Shown here: piece after piece, positions 1 through 9,941 of the stretch
How positions within the stretch are numbered: position 1 is the first letter of the stretch
Layout of the letters: every line of letters begins with the position of its first letter
From: Streptomyces barringtoniae
GTDB taxonomy: Bacteria; Actinomycetota; Actinomycetes; Streptomycetales; Streptomycetaceae
Assembly (NCBI RefSeq): GCF_020819595.1
Contig: NZ_JAJHNP010000010.1
Coordinates: 248,001 to 312,000 of the forward strand
Direction: 5' to 3'
Length of the DNA: 64,000 bases
Made by a program: the position numbers and the translations under genes
Notes under the pieces: model-generated
The model's database searches: none
Seen by the model: only the letters and a program-made list of their open reading frames with translations
What the model was told of the DNA's origin: nothing

Positions 1-1970
1 AACAGGCCGTTCTGGTACGGGTAGTGCTCCACCCAGTCCGGTCGGGTCGTCGAGAAGCCGAAGTTGTACGGGCCCGCCTTCAGCGTCCTGTCGTACGACA
101 CGTACTGCCGGTTCTCGGCGATGTAGTACTGCTTGTAGTTCTTGGTGAAGGACGCGCCGATGCGGGAGAAGCCCGCCGCGGTCCAACCGGCGTCCTGCGT
201 CTCGGCGTTGTCCGAGAAGAGCGGCGTGCCGTCTGCGGTCACGGTGATCTCGTCGGCCGTGAAGCCGTTCTCCGCGACACCGCTGTCCGTGGCGTAACGG
301 AAGCGCAGGTCGATCTTCTTGCCCGCGTAGGCGTCCAGCGGGTACGACAGCTTCTTGTGCGCCTGCGAGAAACCGGTCAGCGCCGGCTTGCCGCTGCCGT
401 CACGCGGGATGGCCTGGCCGTCCGCCGTGCCGTCCAGGGCGGTCCAGTTGGCGCCGCCGTCGGTCGACACCTCGGTGTAGACGTAGTCGTAGCCGTCCTC
501 GGTGGCCCACCAGCCGTCCAGGTCCAGCTTCGCCGAGGACTTGCCGGTCAGGTCCACGGACCGGGTCAGCGTGTTCTTCAGGTTGTTGCCGCTGCCGCTC
601 CACCACTGGGCCGAGCCCTGGGCCGGCTGGGTGATGGTCGTGGTGACCGCCTTGTCCGGCAGGGTGACCACGAGGGCCTGCTTGTCCCAGGTGTTGTACT
701 CGGCGACGCCCAGCTTGTGCGTGGACTGCGCACCGGCCTTGGCGCTGTCGTAGTTCAGCCAGCCGAGCTGCAGCTTGTCCCAGGCGTTCATGTCGCCCGG
801 CAGGTCGCCGATGGACTCCCTGCCGGTGCCGAGCCAGGAACCGGAGGACATCAGGGTCCAGAAACCGGTGGAGTTGTCGCCGCCGGCGGTGTCGTACTCG
901 TCGGGCAGGCCGAGGTCGTGGCCGTACTCGTGGGCGAAGACGCCCAGGCCGCCGTTCTCCGGCTGGATGGTGTAGTCGCCGACCCAGATGCCGGTGTCGC
1001 CGATCTGGGCGCCGCCCAGCTTGTTGTCCGCGGGTCCGGTGGCGCCGGCGTCGGTGCCGAAGGCGTACCAGCGGTGGGCCCAGATCGCGTCCTTGCCCTG
1101 CGCGCCGCCGCCCGCGGACTCGTCCTCACCGGCGTGCACGAGCTGGAAGTGGTCGATGTACCCGTCGGGCTCGTTGAAGTTGCCGTCGTGGTCGTAGTCG
1201 TAGCGGTCCCACTGGTCGTACTGGGCGAGGTCCTTCTTGATGTCGGCGTCGGACTTGCCGGCCGCCTTCTGCTGGGCGACCCAGGCGTTGACGCCGTCGC
1301 TGACCGCGTTCCACACGCTCGGGCAGTTGGTCTGGCCGCAGGCGTTGTTGCCGTAACGGGCCTCGTTGTAGGGGACCTTGACCCAGTCCGTGACCTCGCC
1401 GTCCACCGAGTAGCGGCCCGAGGACTGCTTCTCGTAGTACTTCTTCAGCGACTCGGTCTTGCTGCCGGTGCCGAAGTAGAGGTCCTGGTAGTGCTTCTGG
1501 TCGTAGTCCTTCTGCCAGGCCGTGGAGTTGTCCTTCTTCCGGTCCGGCGCGGCGATGGTGTTGTGCAGCGGGCCGGGCGTGCCGCCGAACTTCGGGTCGG
1601 TCTTGTCCCCGAACTCCACCAGGATCGTGAAGATCCTGTCGGTCTTCTCGCGGCTCAGCTCGACGTACTTGCTCTTGCCCTTGCGGCTCTTGAGAGCCAC
1701 GACCTTGGAGCCGTCCCGGTCCTGGGCCTTGGCCTTCCCCGATATGAGCTGGCTCAGCGCTTCCTGGCGCTGGGCCTCCTGGGTCTTGCTGAGCGGGCCG
1801 TCGAGGTCGTGTGCCCGCTGTCGCACCGGAGCCGGGTCGTGCCGGTCGACGGCCGCGGACCGGGTCTGGGTGCTCGCCTCCGCGACGGCGAAGGTGGCGA
1901 ATGTCGCGGAGGCCGCCGCGAGCGTCACACCGATCGCAGCCGCTCTGAACGTCCAGGATCTGCTGGTCAC
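1..1970 (-). CDS. Secreted M6-family metalloprotease (immune inhibitor A type), 3' end cut by window
   Basis: Zinc metalloprotease predicted to be exported and to degrade extracellular protein. The GTG start at 1970 has a clear GGAGGA site about 6 bases upstream (1976-1984) and begins a signal peptide (VTSRSWTFRAAAIGV, alanine-rich to about residue 33). The M6 zinc motif HEYGH lies at residues 347-351, followed by the G-x-x-D-E part of the extended motif. Just before it is an Asp-rich stretch that probably binds calcium. The region after about residue 440 looks like the beta-sandwich and immune-inhibitor A domains usual in this family. About 656 residues are visible; the C-terminus lies outside the window. 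The gene is monocistronic as far as seen, and its upstream region holds an inverted repeat (2003-2022). Family call is firm; substrate is unknown. Confidence 0.93.
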   Translation of the reverse strand, partial: MTSRSWTFRAAAIGVTLAAASATFATFAVAEASTQTRSAAVDRHDPAPVRQRAHDLDGPLSKTQEAQRQEALSQLISGKAKAQDRDGSKVVALKSRKGKSKYVELSREKTDRIFTILVEFGDKTDPKFGGTPGPLHNTIAAPDRKKDNSTAWQKDYDQKHYQDLYFGTGSKTESLKKYYEKQSSGRYSVDGEVTDWVKVPYNEARYGNNACGQTNCPSVWNAVSDGVNAWVAQQKAAGKSDADIKKDLAQYDQWDRYDYDHDGNFNEPDGYIDHFQLVHAGEDESAGGGAQGKDAIWAHRWYAFGTDAGATGPADNKLGGAQIGDTGIWVGDYTIQPENGGLGVFAHEYGHDLGLPDEYDTAGGDNSTGFWTLMSSGSWLGTGRESIGDLPGDMNAWDKLQLGWLNYDSAKAGAQSTHKLGVAEYNTWDKQALVVTLPDKAVTTTITQPAQGSAQWWSGSGNNLKNTLTRSVDLTGKSSAKLDLDGWWATEDGYDYVYTEVSTDGGANWTALDGTADGQAIPRDGSGKPALTGFSQAHKKLSYPLDAYAGKKIDLRFRYATDSGVAENGFTADEITVTADGTPLFSDNAETQDAGWTAAGFSRIGASFTKNYKQYYIAENRQYVSYDRTLKAGPYNFGFSTTRPDWVEHYPYQNGL

Positions 1971-2002
1971 TTGAGTTCCTCCCCTGCGCCTGTTCGGCGC
2001 AT

Positions 2003-2022
2003 GTCAAGTGACGACATTTGAC
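2003..2022. promoter_or_regulatory. Inverted repeat upstream of the M6 protease
   Basis: GTCAAGTG and CATTTGAC flank a 4-base ACGA spacer; the arms match except for one base. The repeat is 33 bases upstream of the protease start codon, so it would sit near the core promoter or the transcript start. It could be a repressor operator. No regulator can be named. Confidence 0.35.
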
Positions 2023-2251
2023 TAGAGGTTTAGGAGAAAAGACAGACCTTGACTCGGCCACTCCCTGTGCACTATGCGGAGATGGCGTCCGCTTTACGGA
2101 TACCGTGCTTCCTGTGCGCCCCCCGTGCACCGGTACCGTGGGTTAGGTCACGCTTACCGGGCGTCCCGTTCGGGCATGCACGCGAAGAGAGTCGAATGGC
2201 ACGCCCCGATACGCCGAAGAATCCCCGAAGAGTTCCGAGGACACGATTGCC

Positions 2252-2542
2252 ATGCCTCGTCCGACTGCCGCACAGCTCGTTTACGGCTCATGCACCGTGA
2301 TCTTCTCGACGCTCGCCATGCTGCTGCTGTCCCAGACGAGTTCGGGCCTCGGGGTCACCGTCATCGCCCTCGCGGCGCTGGCCCTGGGGCTGCTCGTGGC
2401 GATGACGGTGCCGCTGCCGAAGGTCCGCACGACCGAGGCGACCACCGATGCACCGGCCGAGGCACCGGCCGAAGAGCGACCTGTGCGGGGGCGCGGCGCC
2501 GAACCCGCGCCCCAGGAGCAGCCGGTGTCCACCGCCCTGTGA
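2252..2542 (+). CDS. Small conserved membrane protein
   Basis: A 96-residue protein with two hydrophobic segments (about residues 10-27 and 34-54), followed by a charged Pro/Glu/Ala-rich cytoplasmic tail (about 57-96). The ATG at 2252 starts MPRPTAAQLVYGS; the ribosome site is weak (GAGGACA). The arrangement, two transmembrane helices plus an acidic tail, is common among uncharacterised Streptomyces membrane proteins. It is followed directly by a strong hairpin (2558-2595) and is convergent with the RDD gene. Function unknown. Confidence 0.75.
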   Translation: MPRPTAAQLVYGSCTVIFSTLAMLLLSQTSSGLGVTVIALAALALGLLVAMTVPLPKVRTTEATTDAPAEAPAEERPVRGRGAEPAPQEQPVSTAL

Positions 2543-2557
2543 ACAGAGCGCAGACGG

Positions 2558-2595
2558 AAGCGGCGGGCCCGTGATCCCACGGACCCGCCGCTTTC
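2558..2595. terminator. Bidirectional hairpin terminator
   Basis: AAGCGGCGGG pairs with CCCGCCGCTT. After one C/A mismatch, CCGTG pairs with CACGG around an ATCC loop, and a TTT tail follows on the plus strand. It lies between two convergent genes ending at 2542 and 2620 and can serve both. Confidence 0.8.
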
Positions 2596-2619
2596 GTATG
2601 GGCACCCATGCCGATTCGG

Positions 2620-3408
2620 TCAACCGGTGCTGACCACCACCGTCTTGGCCGCCTTGTCGTGCAGCCCCTGCTTGTACGGCTTGTCGAAGTAGCTCCAACC
2701 GCCGCAGACCGCCGTCCAGATACAGGCGCAGCAGAAGGCGAACGGCACCCACAGCACCAGGGCGCGGATCAGGTTCGTCTGCACCGAGGGCGTGGCGCCG
2801 TTGTCCAGGTTCGCCACCCGCATGTTGAACCACTTCTTGCCGAGGGTCTGGCCGTACTGGGTCATCATGAACGTGTCGTACGCGACGTACAGCACCGCCG
2901 CGACGAAGGACTGCGCCACGGACCGGCCGACCTCGACGTGGTCGTCGTTGACGGTGTACTCGCGCACTCCGAACGCCCAGGTGAGCAGCCAGACGACGAT
3001 GCCGACCAGGATCATGTCGATGATCCGCGCGAGCGTCCGCTTGCCGCTGTCGGCGAGCGGGGGCATGCCGGCCAGCGGATCGGAGGGGTAGCCACCGGCG
3101 CCCGCACCGTAAGGACCGGTGCCGTAGGGGCCGCCTCCATAGGGTCCGCCTCCGTAGGGAGGGGGCTGGTCTCCGCCGTACGGGGGCGGTGGCTGGTCGC
3201 CGTACGGCGGCGGTGGCTCGCCGCTCCCGTACGGGGGTGGCTGGCCGCCGCCCGGGGGCTGCCCGCCGCCGGGCGGCGGGGGCTGTTCGGCGCCGCCGTA
3301 CGGGGCGTCGTACGGCGAGCCCGACCCCTGGTCCGACGGGGGCCGCTTCCTGAACGGGTCGTCCTCGGGGGGCTGCTCTCCCGAGCCGGGGGGCGGTTCG
3401 CTGCTCAT
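2620..3408 (-). CDS. RDD family membrane protein with Pro/Gly/Tyr-rich N-terminus
   Basis: 262 residues. The first ~110 residues are a low-complexity cytoplasmic region of PPPYG/GGGPYG-type repeats. The RDD membrane domain follows: Arg-Ile-Ile-Asp in helix 1 (RTLARIIDMILVG), then further hydrophobic segments, the TLGKKWFNMRV loop and the conserved end GLHDKAAKTVVV. RDD proteins are small polytopic membrane proteins, mostly of unknown function; some have been proposed as ion exchangers. The ATG at 3408 begins MSSEPPPGSGEQ. The next gene upstream (ending 3483) is a second RDD protein, so the two are probably co-transcribed paralogues. Confidence 0.88.
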   Translation of the reverse strand: MSSEPPPGSGEQPPEDDPFRKRPPSDQGSGSPYDAPYGGAEQPPPPGGGQPPGGGQPPPYGSGEPPPPYGDQPPPPYGGDQPPPYGGGPYGGGPYGTGPYGAGAGGYPSDPLAGMPPLADSGKRTLARIIDMILVGIVVWLLTWAFGVREYTVNDDHVEVGRSVAQSFVAAVLYVAYDTFMMTQYGQTLGKKWFNMRVANLDNGATPSVQTNLIRALVLWVPFAFCCACIWTAVCGGWSYFDKPYKQGLHDKAAKTVVVSTG

Positions 3409-3482
3409 GGCCCGAGTGGACCGCGAACGCCCCGGCTCCGCATCCGGCGGACGGCCGTACGGAGTACGGCCGTGCCCCGCGC

Positions 3483-5093
3483 TCAGCCCGCGACGAAGGT
3501 GTGCGCCGCCTTGTCGTGCCAGCACTGGCGCCAGGGCCGGTCGAACAGGCACCACAGCACGCCCACGATCCCGATGCCGAGCAGCCCGGGCACGCTGTAG
3601 ACCAGCCAGCGGCGCAGCGCCGGGCCGAAGGTGGGGGGCTCGTGCGCCTCGATGTCCCGGACCTCGAGACCGAGCAGCTTCTTGCCGAGGGTGCGGCCCC
3701 ACTTGGCGGTCGGCAGCACCTCGTACCCGACGCCGACCAGCAGCAGGACGGCGAGCACGATGCCGAGGCTGGTGGCGGTCGTGCCGTCGAGCAGCCAGAC
3801 CGTGACCTCGCGGCCGGACAGCTTGGCCGCGTCGATCTTCTGCTGCACGTGGTCGACGGCCTTGATGCCGAGCGGTACGCCGGCGGCGGCCGTCACGGCA
3901 CCCACGACCAGGGTGTCGATCAGCCGGGCGGCGAACCGCTTGCCGAGTCCGGCGGGACGGGCGGCGGCCTGCCGGCGCGCGGCCGCCTGGAACAGGTCCT
4001 CCACCGGCGGCTTCCACGGCGCCACGGGCTGGTCGTCCGCGCCGCCGGCCAGCTGGTGCACCTGCTGCGCCCAGGACGCCTGTCCGCCGCCGGATCCGCT
4101 GGTCACCGGGGTGACCGGGGCACCGCCCTGCGCCGGCACCGAGGGCGCGACGGCCGCCTGGGCGGGGGGTGCGGGCTGGGTCTGCGGTGTCTGCGCGGCG
4201 GCGGCACGGGCGGCGGCGGCCTTGCCGGCACCGAAGCCGGGGCCTCCGGCCGGGGAGGCGGGGTTCGGGGAGGCAGAGGCGGGGTTCGCGGCGGGCGGGG
4301 TGGGTGCGCCGACGGGGCCCTGCGGCCCGAAGCCATCGGGCGCCGCCCCCGCGCCGGAGGCGTGCGGGCCGAAGCCGGAACCGGTCCCGGCGCCGACACC
4401 GGGGGCCTGCGGGCCGAAGCCGCCGGGCGCCGCGGACGAACCGGCCGCCCCCGCGTCCTGGCCGCCCGCCTGCGAACCGGACGCGGGCGCCGCGAAGCCG
4501 GGGCCCTGGGCCGCGCCGTGCGGTCCGAAGCCGGAGGCCTGCGGGCCGGAGCCGGGCTGCCCGCCCTGGCCCTGGCCGGGTACCGGGCGGAACGTCATCG
4601 TGCCGTCGTCCTGCACGGCCGCGGGTCCCGGGACCGGCCGGCGGAAGATGAAGGTGCCGCCGGGGTCCTGGTCGACGCCCTCCCCCGGCGGGGCCGAGGC
4701 CGTGCCGTCGGTGCGGCCCGCCTGGCCGGCCGGCCGGGCCGGGCCGTCGGCGGGCACCCGGGGGTCGGTACCCCAGGCGGTGCGCCCGTCGCCGTCCCCG
4801 GCGGAACCGAACCGCCCCGCGGACGGGCCGGCACCACCGGCACCGGGCTGTCCGGAGGGTGTGGGGGCCGGGTCCTCGTCGAAGAAGTGCGGGCCCGTCT
4901 CCTCGACGGCCGGGGCCGCGGGACGGACACCGGGCGGCGGGGCGAGCGGTTCGCCGTCCTTCGGCGCCGGACGGCTGGTGCCGGGCACCCAGGAGGCGCC
5001 GTTCCAGTACCGGACGTATCCGGGGATGGACGGGTCCGGGTAGTAGCCCTCGCGGGGCCTGTCGTCACCTGGGGCCGGGGTTGGGGCGCTCAT
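3483..5093 (-). CDS. RDD family membrane protein with DUF2510 domain and long disordered linker
   Basis: 536 residues. The N-terminus (about residues 14-40) is a DUF2510 module with the YYPDP and YWNGASWV signature. About 320 residues rich in Gly, Pro, Ala and Gln follow, with repeated GFGPQ/GFGPH units. A C-terminal RDD domain begins near residue 385 (LGKRFAARLIDTLV), contains WGRTLGKKLLGLEVRD and ends CWHDKAAHTFVAG. The start is taken at ATG 5093 (MSAPTPAPG), where the DUF2510 module begins soon after; the ribosome site is weak. It sits upstream of a shorter RDD paralogue on the same strand with a 74-base gap. Role unknown; the linker suggests a scaffold-like cytoplasmic arm. Confidence 0.85.
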   Translation of the reverse strand: MSAPTPAPGDDRPREGYYPDPSIPGYVRYWNGASWVPGTSRPAPKDGEPLAPPPGVRPAAPAVEETGPHFFDEDPAPTPSGQPGAGGAGPSAGRFGSAGDGDGRTAWGTDPRVPADGPARPAGQAGRTDGTASAPPGEGVDQDPGGTFIFRRPVPGPAAVQDDGTMTFRPVPGQGQGGQPGSGPQASGFGPHGAAQGPGFAAPASGSQAGGQDAGAAGSSAAPGGFGPQAPGVGAGTGSGFGPHASGAGAAPDGFGPQGPVGAPTPPAANPASASPNPASPAGGPGFGAGKAAAARAAAAQTPQTQPAPPAQAAVAPSVPAQGGAPVTPVTSGSGGGQASWAQQVHQLAGGADDQPVAPWKPPVEDLFQAAARRQAAARPAGLGKRFAARLIDTLVVGAVTAAAGVPLGIKAVDHVQQKIDAAKLSGREVTVWLLDGTTATSLGIVLAVLLLVGVGYEVLPTAKWGRTLGKKLLGLEVRDIEAHEPPTFGPALRRWLVYSVPGLLGIGIVGVLWCLFDRPWRQCWHDKAAHTFVAG

Positions 5094-5338
5094 GTCCGTC
5101 GTCCCGTATCTGCTCGGGGGTGGGATGGGAGCCTCCACATCTATCAGACCGCGGCACTCCGCAGCGCCAGTCCCGCAGGACCCACCCCTTTCCGGGCAAC
5201 GCCGTACCCGGCTCCCGCACGTCCCCGAAAAAGATTTCCCCGAACCCGCGTAATGGCCCGGCTCCTGCCCGCTCTCCCCCGGTGCGGGCCCGTTCCGAGC
5301 GGACCCGGCCAAGCCCCGACAGAAAGGACACGCAGGTC

Positions 5339-5752
5339 ATGCATCACACCGTGGTGGAGCGGGAGCTCGAACTGAGGCTCGTCCTGTCGCCGGAGCGCGG
5401 CATCCCGGTGCCGGCCCGGCTGAGCTACCGCTCCGAGGATCCGTACGCCGTCCACATCGCCTTCCACATCAACTCCGACTGTCCCGTCAACTGGACGTTC
5501 GCCCGCGATCTGCTGGTGGAGGGTGTGTTCCGGCCGTGCGGGCAGGGGGACGTGCGGGTGTGGCCGTCGAAGGCGGAGGGGCGCAGTGTCGTGCTGATGG
5601 CGCTGAGCTCACCGGACGGGGACGCGCTGCTGGAGGCGCCGGTCCCGCAGGTGTCGGCCTGGCTGGAGCGGACGCTGCGGGCCGTGCCCCCGGGGAGCGA
5701 GGGCGGGCAGCTGGGCATCGACGACGCGCTCGACCAGCTGCTCGCCCAGTGA
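5339..5752 (+). CDS. ssgG: SsgA-like sporulation and cell-division protein, probably SsgG
   Basis: 137 residues, the usual SALP length. It begins MHHTVVERELELRLVLSPE and contains the family core with a SYRSEDPYAVHIAFH stretch and WTFARDLLVEG. SsgA-like proteins are found only in morphologically complex actinomycetes and guide septum placement and spore-wall maturation. The name ssgG rests on recalled gene order (ssgG sits next to a FAD oxidase and hpd in S. coelicolor), not on alignment. The ATG at 5339 has an AAAGGA site about 9 bases upstream. It is divergent from the RDD gene at 5093 and convergent with the FAD oxidase. SALP family call firm; paralogue assignment inferred. Confidence 0.9.
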   Translation: MHHTVVERELELRLVLSPERGIPVPARLSYRSEDPYAVHIAFHINSDCPVNWTFARDLLVEGVFRPCGQGDVRVWPSKAEGRSVVLMALSSPDGDALLEAPVPQVSAWLERTLRAVPPGSEGGQLGIDDALDQLLAQ

Positions 5753-5763
5753 GCGCCCCAGGG

Positions 5764-7173
5764 TCAGAGCACCTTGCCCGGGTTGAGGATGCCCAGGGGA
5801 TCGAAGGCGTGCTTCACGGCCCGCTGCATCTCGACCCCGACCGGCCCGATCTCCCGGGCGAGCCACTCCTTCTTCAGGACGCCGACGCCGTGCTCGCCGG
5901 TGATGGTGCCGCCGAGCTCCAGGCCGAGGGCCATGATCTCGTCGAAGGACTCGCGGGCGCGCCGGGACTCGGCCTCGTCCTGGGCGTCGAAGCAGACGGT
6001 GGGGTGGGTGTTGCCGTCGCCGGCGTGTGCGCAGACGCCGATGGTCAGGCCGTACTTGGCGGCGATCCGCTCGACGCCCTCCAGCATCGCGCCGAGCTGC
6101 GAGCGGGGCACGCACACGTCGTCGATCATCGTCGTGCCCTTGACCGCCTCCAGCGCGGTCAGCGAGAGCCGCCGGGCCTTCAGCAGCAGCTCCGACTCGG
6201 CCGCGTCCTCGGCCGGGACGACCTCGGTGGCTCCGGCGGCCTCGCACAGCGCGCCGACGGCGGCGAGGTCGGCGGCCGGGTCCGGGGTGTCGAAGGCGGC
6301 CAGCAGCAGCGCCTCGGTGGTTTCGGGGAGGCCCATGTGGGCGAGGTCGTTGACCGCCTTGACGGTCGTACGGTCCATCAGTTCGAGGAGGGACGGGAGG
6401 TGACCGCCCTCCATGATCCGGCAGACGGCGTCGCAGGCAGCCGCCGCGGAGGGGAACTCGGCGGCCAGCACCAGCTGCTGCGGCGGCTTGGGCTTCAACG
6501 CCAGCACGGCGCGTACGACGATGCCGAGCGAGCCCTCGGAGCCGACGAAGAGGCGGGTGAGGTCGTAGCCGGCGACGCCCTTGGCGGTGCGGCGGCCGGT
6601 GGACATCAGGCGGCCGTCGGCCAGCACCACGTCCAGGCCGAGCACGTACTCGGCCGTGACCCCGTACTTCACACAGCACAGGCCGCCGGACCCGGTGCCG
6701 ATGTTGCCGCCGATGGTGCACATCTCCCAGCTGGAGGGGTCCGGCGGGTAGTACAGGCCGTGTTCCTCGACCGCGCGGGACAGGGCCGCGTTGATCACTC
6801 CGGGCTCGACCACGGCGATCCGGTCGACGGGGCTGATCTCCAGGATGCGGTCCATCTTGGTGAGGGACAGCACGATGCAGCCGTCGGTGGCGTTGGCGGC
6901 GCCGGACAGGCCGGAGCGGGCGCCCTGCGGGACCACCGGGACGCGTAGTTCGGTGGCGGTGCGCATGACGTGCTGGACGTGTTCGACGGTGCGCGGCAGG
7001 ACGACGACGGCCGGGGTGCCGGCCGGGCAGAAGCTCGCCATGTCGTTGGCGTAGGCGGCAGTGACGTCGGGGTCGGTCAGGACGGCCTCGGCGGGCAGGC
7101 CGGCCAGGAGCCGGTCAGTGAGGTCGCTCGTGACCACGGCGTCTTCGGAGCGGGGCGCTTCGATGCGGCTCAT
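5764..7173 (-). CDS. FAD-binding oxidase, GlcD (glycolate/D-lactate dehydrogenase) type
   Basis: 469 residues, the usual length of the GlcD/LDHD branch of the vanillyl-alcohol oxidase flavoproteins. The FAD-binding PP-loop PQGARSGLSGAANA is near residue 80, GGNIGTGSGG near 150, and the C-terminal HAGDGNTHP motif near 385. GEHGVG near 430 completes the FAD/metal signature. The enzyme should oxidise a D-2-hydroxy acid (glycolate or D-lactate), but the physiological electron acceptor and substrate cannot be read from sequence. The ATG at 7173 has a poor ribosome site. It lies downstream of hpd on the same strand, but a hairpin (7323-7356) separates them. Confidence 0.9.
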   Translation of the reverse strand: MSRIEAPRSEDAVVTSDLTDRLLAGLPAEAVLTDPDVTAAYANDMASFCPAGTPAVVVLPRTVEHVQHVMRTATELRVPVVPQGARSGLSGAANATDGCIVLSLTKMDRILEISPVDRIAVVEPGVINAALSRAVEEHGLYYPPDPSSWEMCTIGGNIGTGSGGLCCVKYGVTAEYVLGLDVVLADGRLMSTGRRTAKGVAGYDLTRLFVGSEGSLGIVVRAVLALKPKPPQQLVLAAEFPSAAAACDAVCRIMEGGHLPSLLELMDRTTVKAVNDLAHMGLPETTEALLLAAFDTPDPAADLAAVGALCEAAGATEVVPAEDAAESELLLKARRLSLTALEAVKGTTMIDDVCVPRSQLGAMLEGVERIAAKYGLTIGVCAHAGDGNTHPTVCFDAQDEAESRRARESFDEIMALGLELGGTITGEHGVGVLKKEWLAREIGPVGVEMQRAVKHAFDPLGILNPGKVL

Positions 7174-7322
7174 GATCAAAGGGTCGCACTCACGGCCACC
7201 GGTGTGAACCCCGTCCAACCCCGTCCGTACTCCGCTCGGTCGACCCGGACCGGCTCGTCGTACCGACGGACGGGGTGTTTGTTGCGGGCGGAGTGGCCGC
7301 GTCGGCCACCCCCGTCGCGGGC

Positions 7323-7356
7323 GTTGGGCGGCGTGCCGCAAGCGCCGCCGCCCAAC
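7323..7356 (-). terminator. Hairpin downstream of hpd
   Basis: GTTGGGCGGCG pairs perfectly with CGCCGCCCAAC around a 12-base loop, starting 16 bases after the hpd stop codon. No T-run follows, which is common for Streptomyces terminators. It would isolate hpd from the FAD oxidase. Confidence 0.6.
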
Positions 7357-7372
7357 TGCGCCCCGTACGGGC

Positions 7373-8581
<1,209 letters not shown>

Positions 8582-8640
8582 TCAGTGATACGACCGTGTT
8601 GCCGGTCTTTCTGTACAGGATGCCCATCCCTGGGGGTGCC

Positions 8641-9114
8641 GTGGCGATCGATCATCTGGACGGGCGGATCATCGTGCTCCTCGCCCGGGAGCCGCGCATC
8701 GGCGTGCTGGAGATGTCCCGGCGGCTCGGGGTCGCCCGGGGCACGGTGCAGGCGCGCCTGGACCGGCTTCAGTCGAACGGGGTCATCCGGGGATTCGGCC
8801 CCCAGGTGGACCCGGCGGCGCTCGGCTATCCGGTCACCGCCTTCGCCACGCTGCAGATCCGGCAGGGCCAGGGCGCCGACGTCCGCGCACACCTGGCGAC
8901 GGTGCCGGAGGTGCTGGAACTGCTGACCACCACGGGCAGCGGCGACATGCTGTGCCGCCTGGTGGCCCGCTCCAACGCCGATCTCCAGCGGGTGATCGAC
9001 CGGGTCATCGGCTTCGACGGCATCGTCCGGGCGTCCACGGCGATCGTCATGGAGAACCCGGTTCCGCTGCGGATCATCCCGCTGGTGGAACAGGCGGCGG
9101 CGGACAGTGCGTGA
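8641..9114 (+). CDS. AsnC/Lrp family transcriptional regulator
   Basis: 157 residues. An N-terminal winged HTH (about 5-60; SRRLGVARGTVQARLDRLQSNG is the recognition region) is followed by a RAM/Lrp ligand domain (about 70-150; TTGSGDMLCRLVARSN holds the effector site). The GTG at 8641 is preceded by GGGGG at a good distance and gives the normal family length; in-frame starts at 8620 (ATG) and 8596 (GTG) are possible. It is divergent from hpd with a 120-base gap, so it is a likely regulator of tyrosine catabolism with an aromatic amino acid as effector (inference). Its stop lies 3 bases before the end of the convergent peptidase gene. Confidence 0.9.
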   Translation: MAIDHLDGRIIVLLAREPRIGVLEMSRRLGVARGTVQARLDRLQSNGVIRGFGPQVDPAALGYPVTAFATLQIRQGQGADVRAHLATVPEVLELLTTTGSGDMLCRLVARSNADLQRVIDRVIGFDGIVRASTAIVMENPVPLRIIPLVEQAAADSA

Positions 9115-9117
9115 TGC

Positions 9118-9909
9118 TCAGCAGCTCGGCACGGATCCCTTGCCGTTCTCCAGCGCCTGAAGGGAGTTCACCGCTCCCTTGAGCGTGGTGACCGGGACCA
9201 GGCGCAGGCCCTTCGGGAGTTCTGCCTTGGCGTCGGTGCACTCGGCCTTCGGGACCAGGAAGATCGTGGCGCCGTCGCGTCGGGCGGCCTGGGTCTTCAG
9301 GGCCACCCCGCCGACCGCGCCGACGTTGCCGGAGGCGTCGATCGTGCCCGTACCGGCGATGGTGCGGCCGCCCGTGAGGTCGCCGCCGCTGCCGTCGCCG
9401 TGCAGCTTGTCGATGATGCCCAGGGTGAACAGCAGGCCCGCGCTCGGCCCGCCCACGTCGGCCAGCCTCAGCGTGACCTTGACCTTGTCGGCGCTCAGCC
9501 CCAGGTACTTCAGCGCCGCCCGGGTCGCCGCGTCCTGGGACTGCTGCATCTGCGCCGCGTTGTGCTTCTCGATCTCCTTGACGGTGTCGCCGCTCGGGTA
9601 GACCGCGTCGCGCGGCATGACCGCCCGGTCGGTGCGGAACCAGTTGCCGGCCACGTCACCGAGGCTCACCCGGGTGTCCGGGCCGGTCGCCACGATCGTG
9701 ACCATCCGCAGCTGCCCGCTGGTCCTGCGGACCGGAGCACCGGAGACGCTGATCACCTGGGTGCCCTTGTTCGCGCCCAGCACGTTCGCCGTCATGCCGG
9801 GCTGCGCCACCGAGAACGGCAGCGGCGCGAACGCCGCCGTGGCCAGCAGGGCCACGACGGGCAGCGCGCAGACGGCTACAGCCTGGGGACGCGTGAGACG
9901 TGAGAGCAC
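9118..9909 (-). CDS. Membrane-anchored Lon-like (S16) serine peptidase domain protein
   Basis: 263 residues. An N-terminal signal-anchor (about 8-32) is followed by an extracytoplasmic domain ending in a Lon-type peptidase fold. The nucleophile motif GGPSAGL places Ser near residue 156; the partner Lys is probably K205 (GVALKTQAA). Related actinobacterial YlbL-type proteins carry a PDZ domain between the anchor and the peptidase; I see no convincing PDZ motif here, and the protein is short for that group. GTG start at 9909, poor ribosome site. No ATPase module is present, so any activity would be ATP-independent. Convergent with the AsnC gene. Confidence 0.82.
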   Translation of the reverse strand: MLSRLTRPQAVAVCALPVVALLATAAFAPLPFSVAQPGMTANVLGANKGTQVISVSGAPVRRTSGQLRMVTIVATGPDTRVSLGDVAGNWFRTDRAVMPRDAVYPSGDTVKEIEKHNAAQMQQSQDAATRAALKYLGLSADKVKVTLRLADVGGPSAGLLFTLGIIDKLHGDGSGGDLTGGRTIAGTGTIDASGNVGAVGGVALKTQAARRDGATIFLVPKAECTDAKAELPKGLRLVPVTTLKGAVNSLQALENGKGSVPSC

Positions 9910-9941
9910 GGGATCAATCTAACGTGACCACCGGTTGTGCC

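Noticed and set aside
24-2021. 665-residue open frame on the plus strand opposite the M6 protease
   Set aside because: Shadow of the minus-strand gene: Val/Leu/Gly/Arg-biased translation without motifs, no ribosome site.
3501-5375. Long plus-strand frames opposite the second RDD gene
   Set aside because: Antisense of a Gly/Pro/Ala-rich linker, which always gives long open frames in GC-rich DNA.
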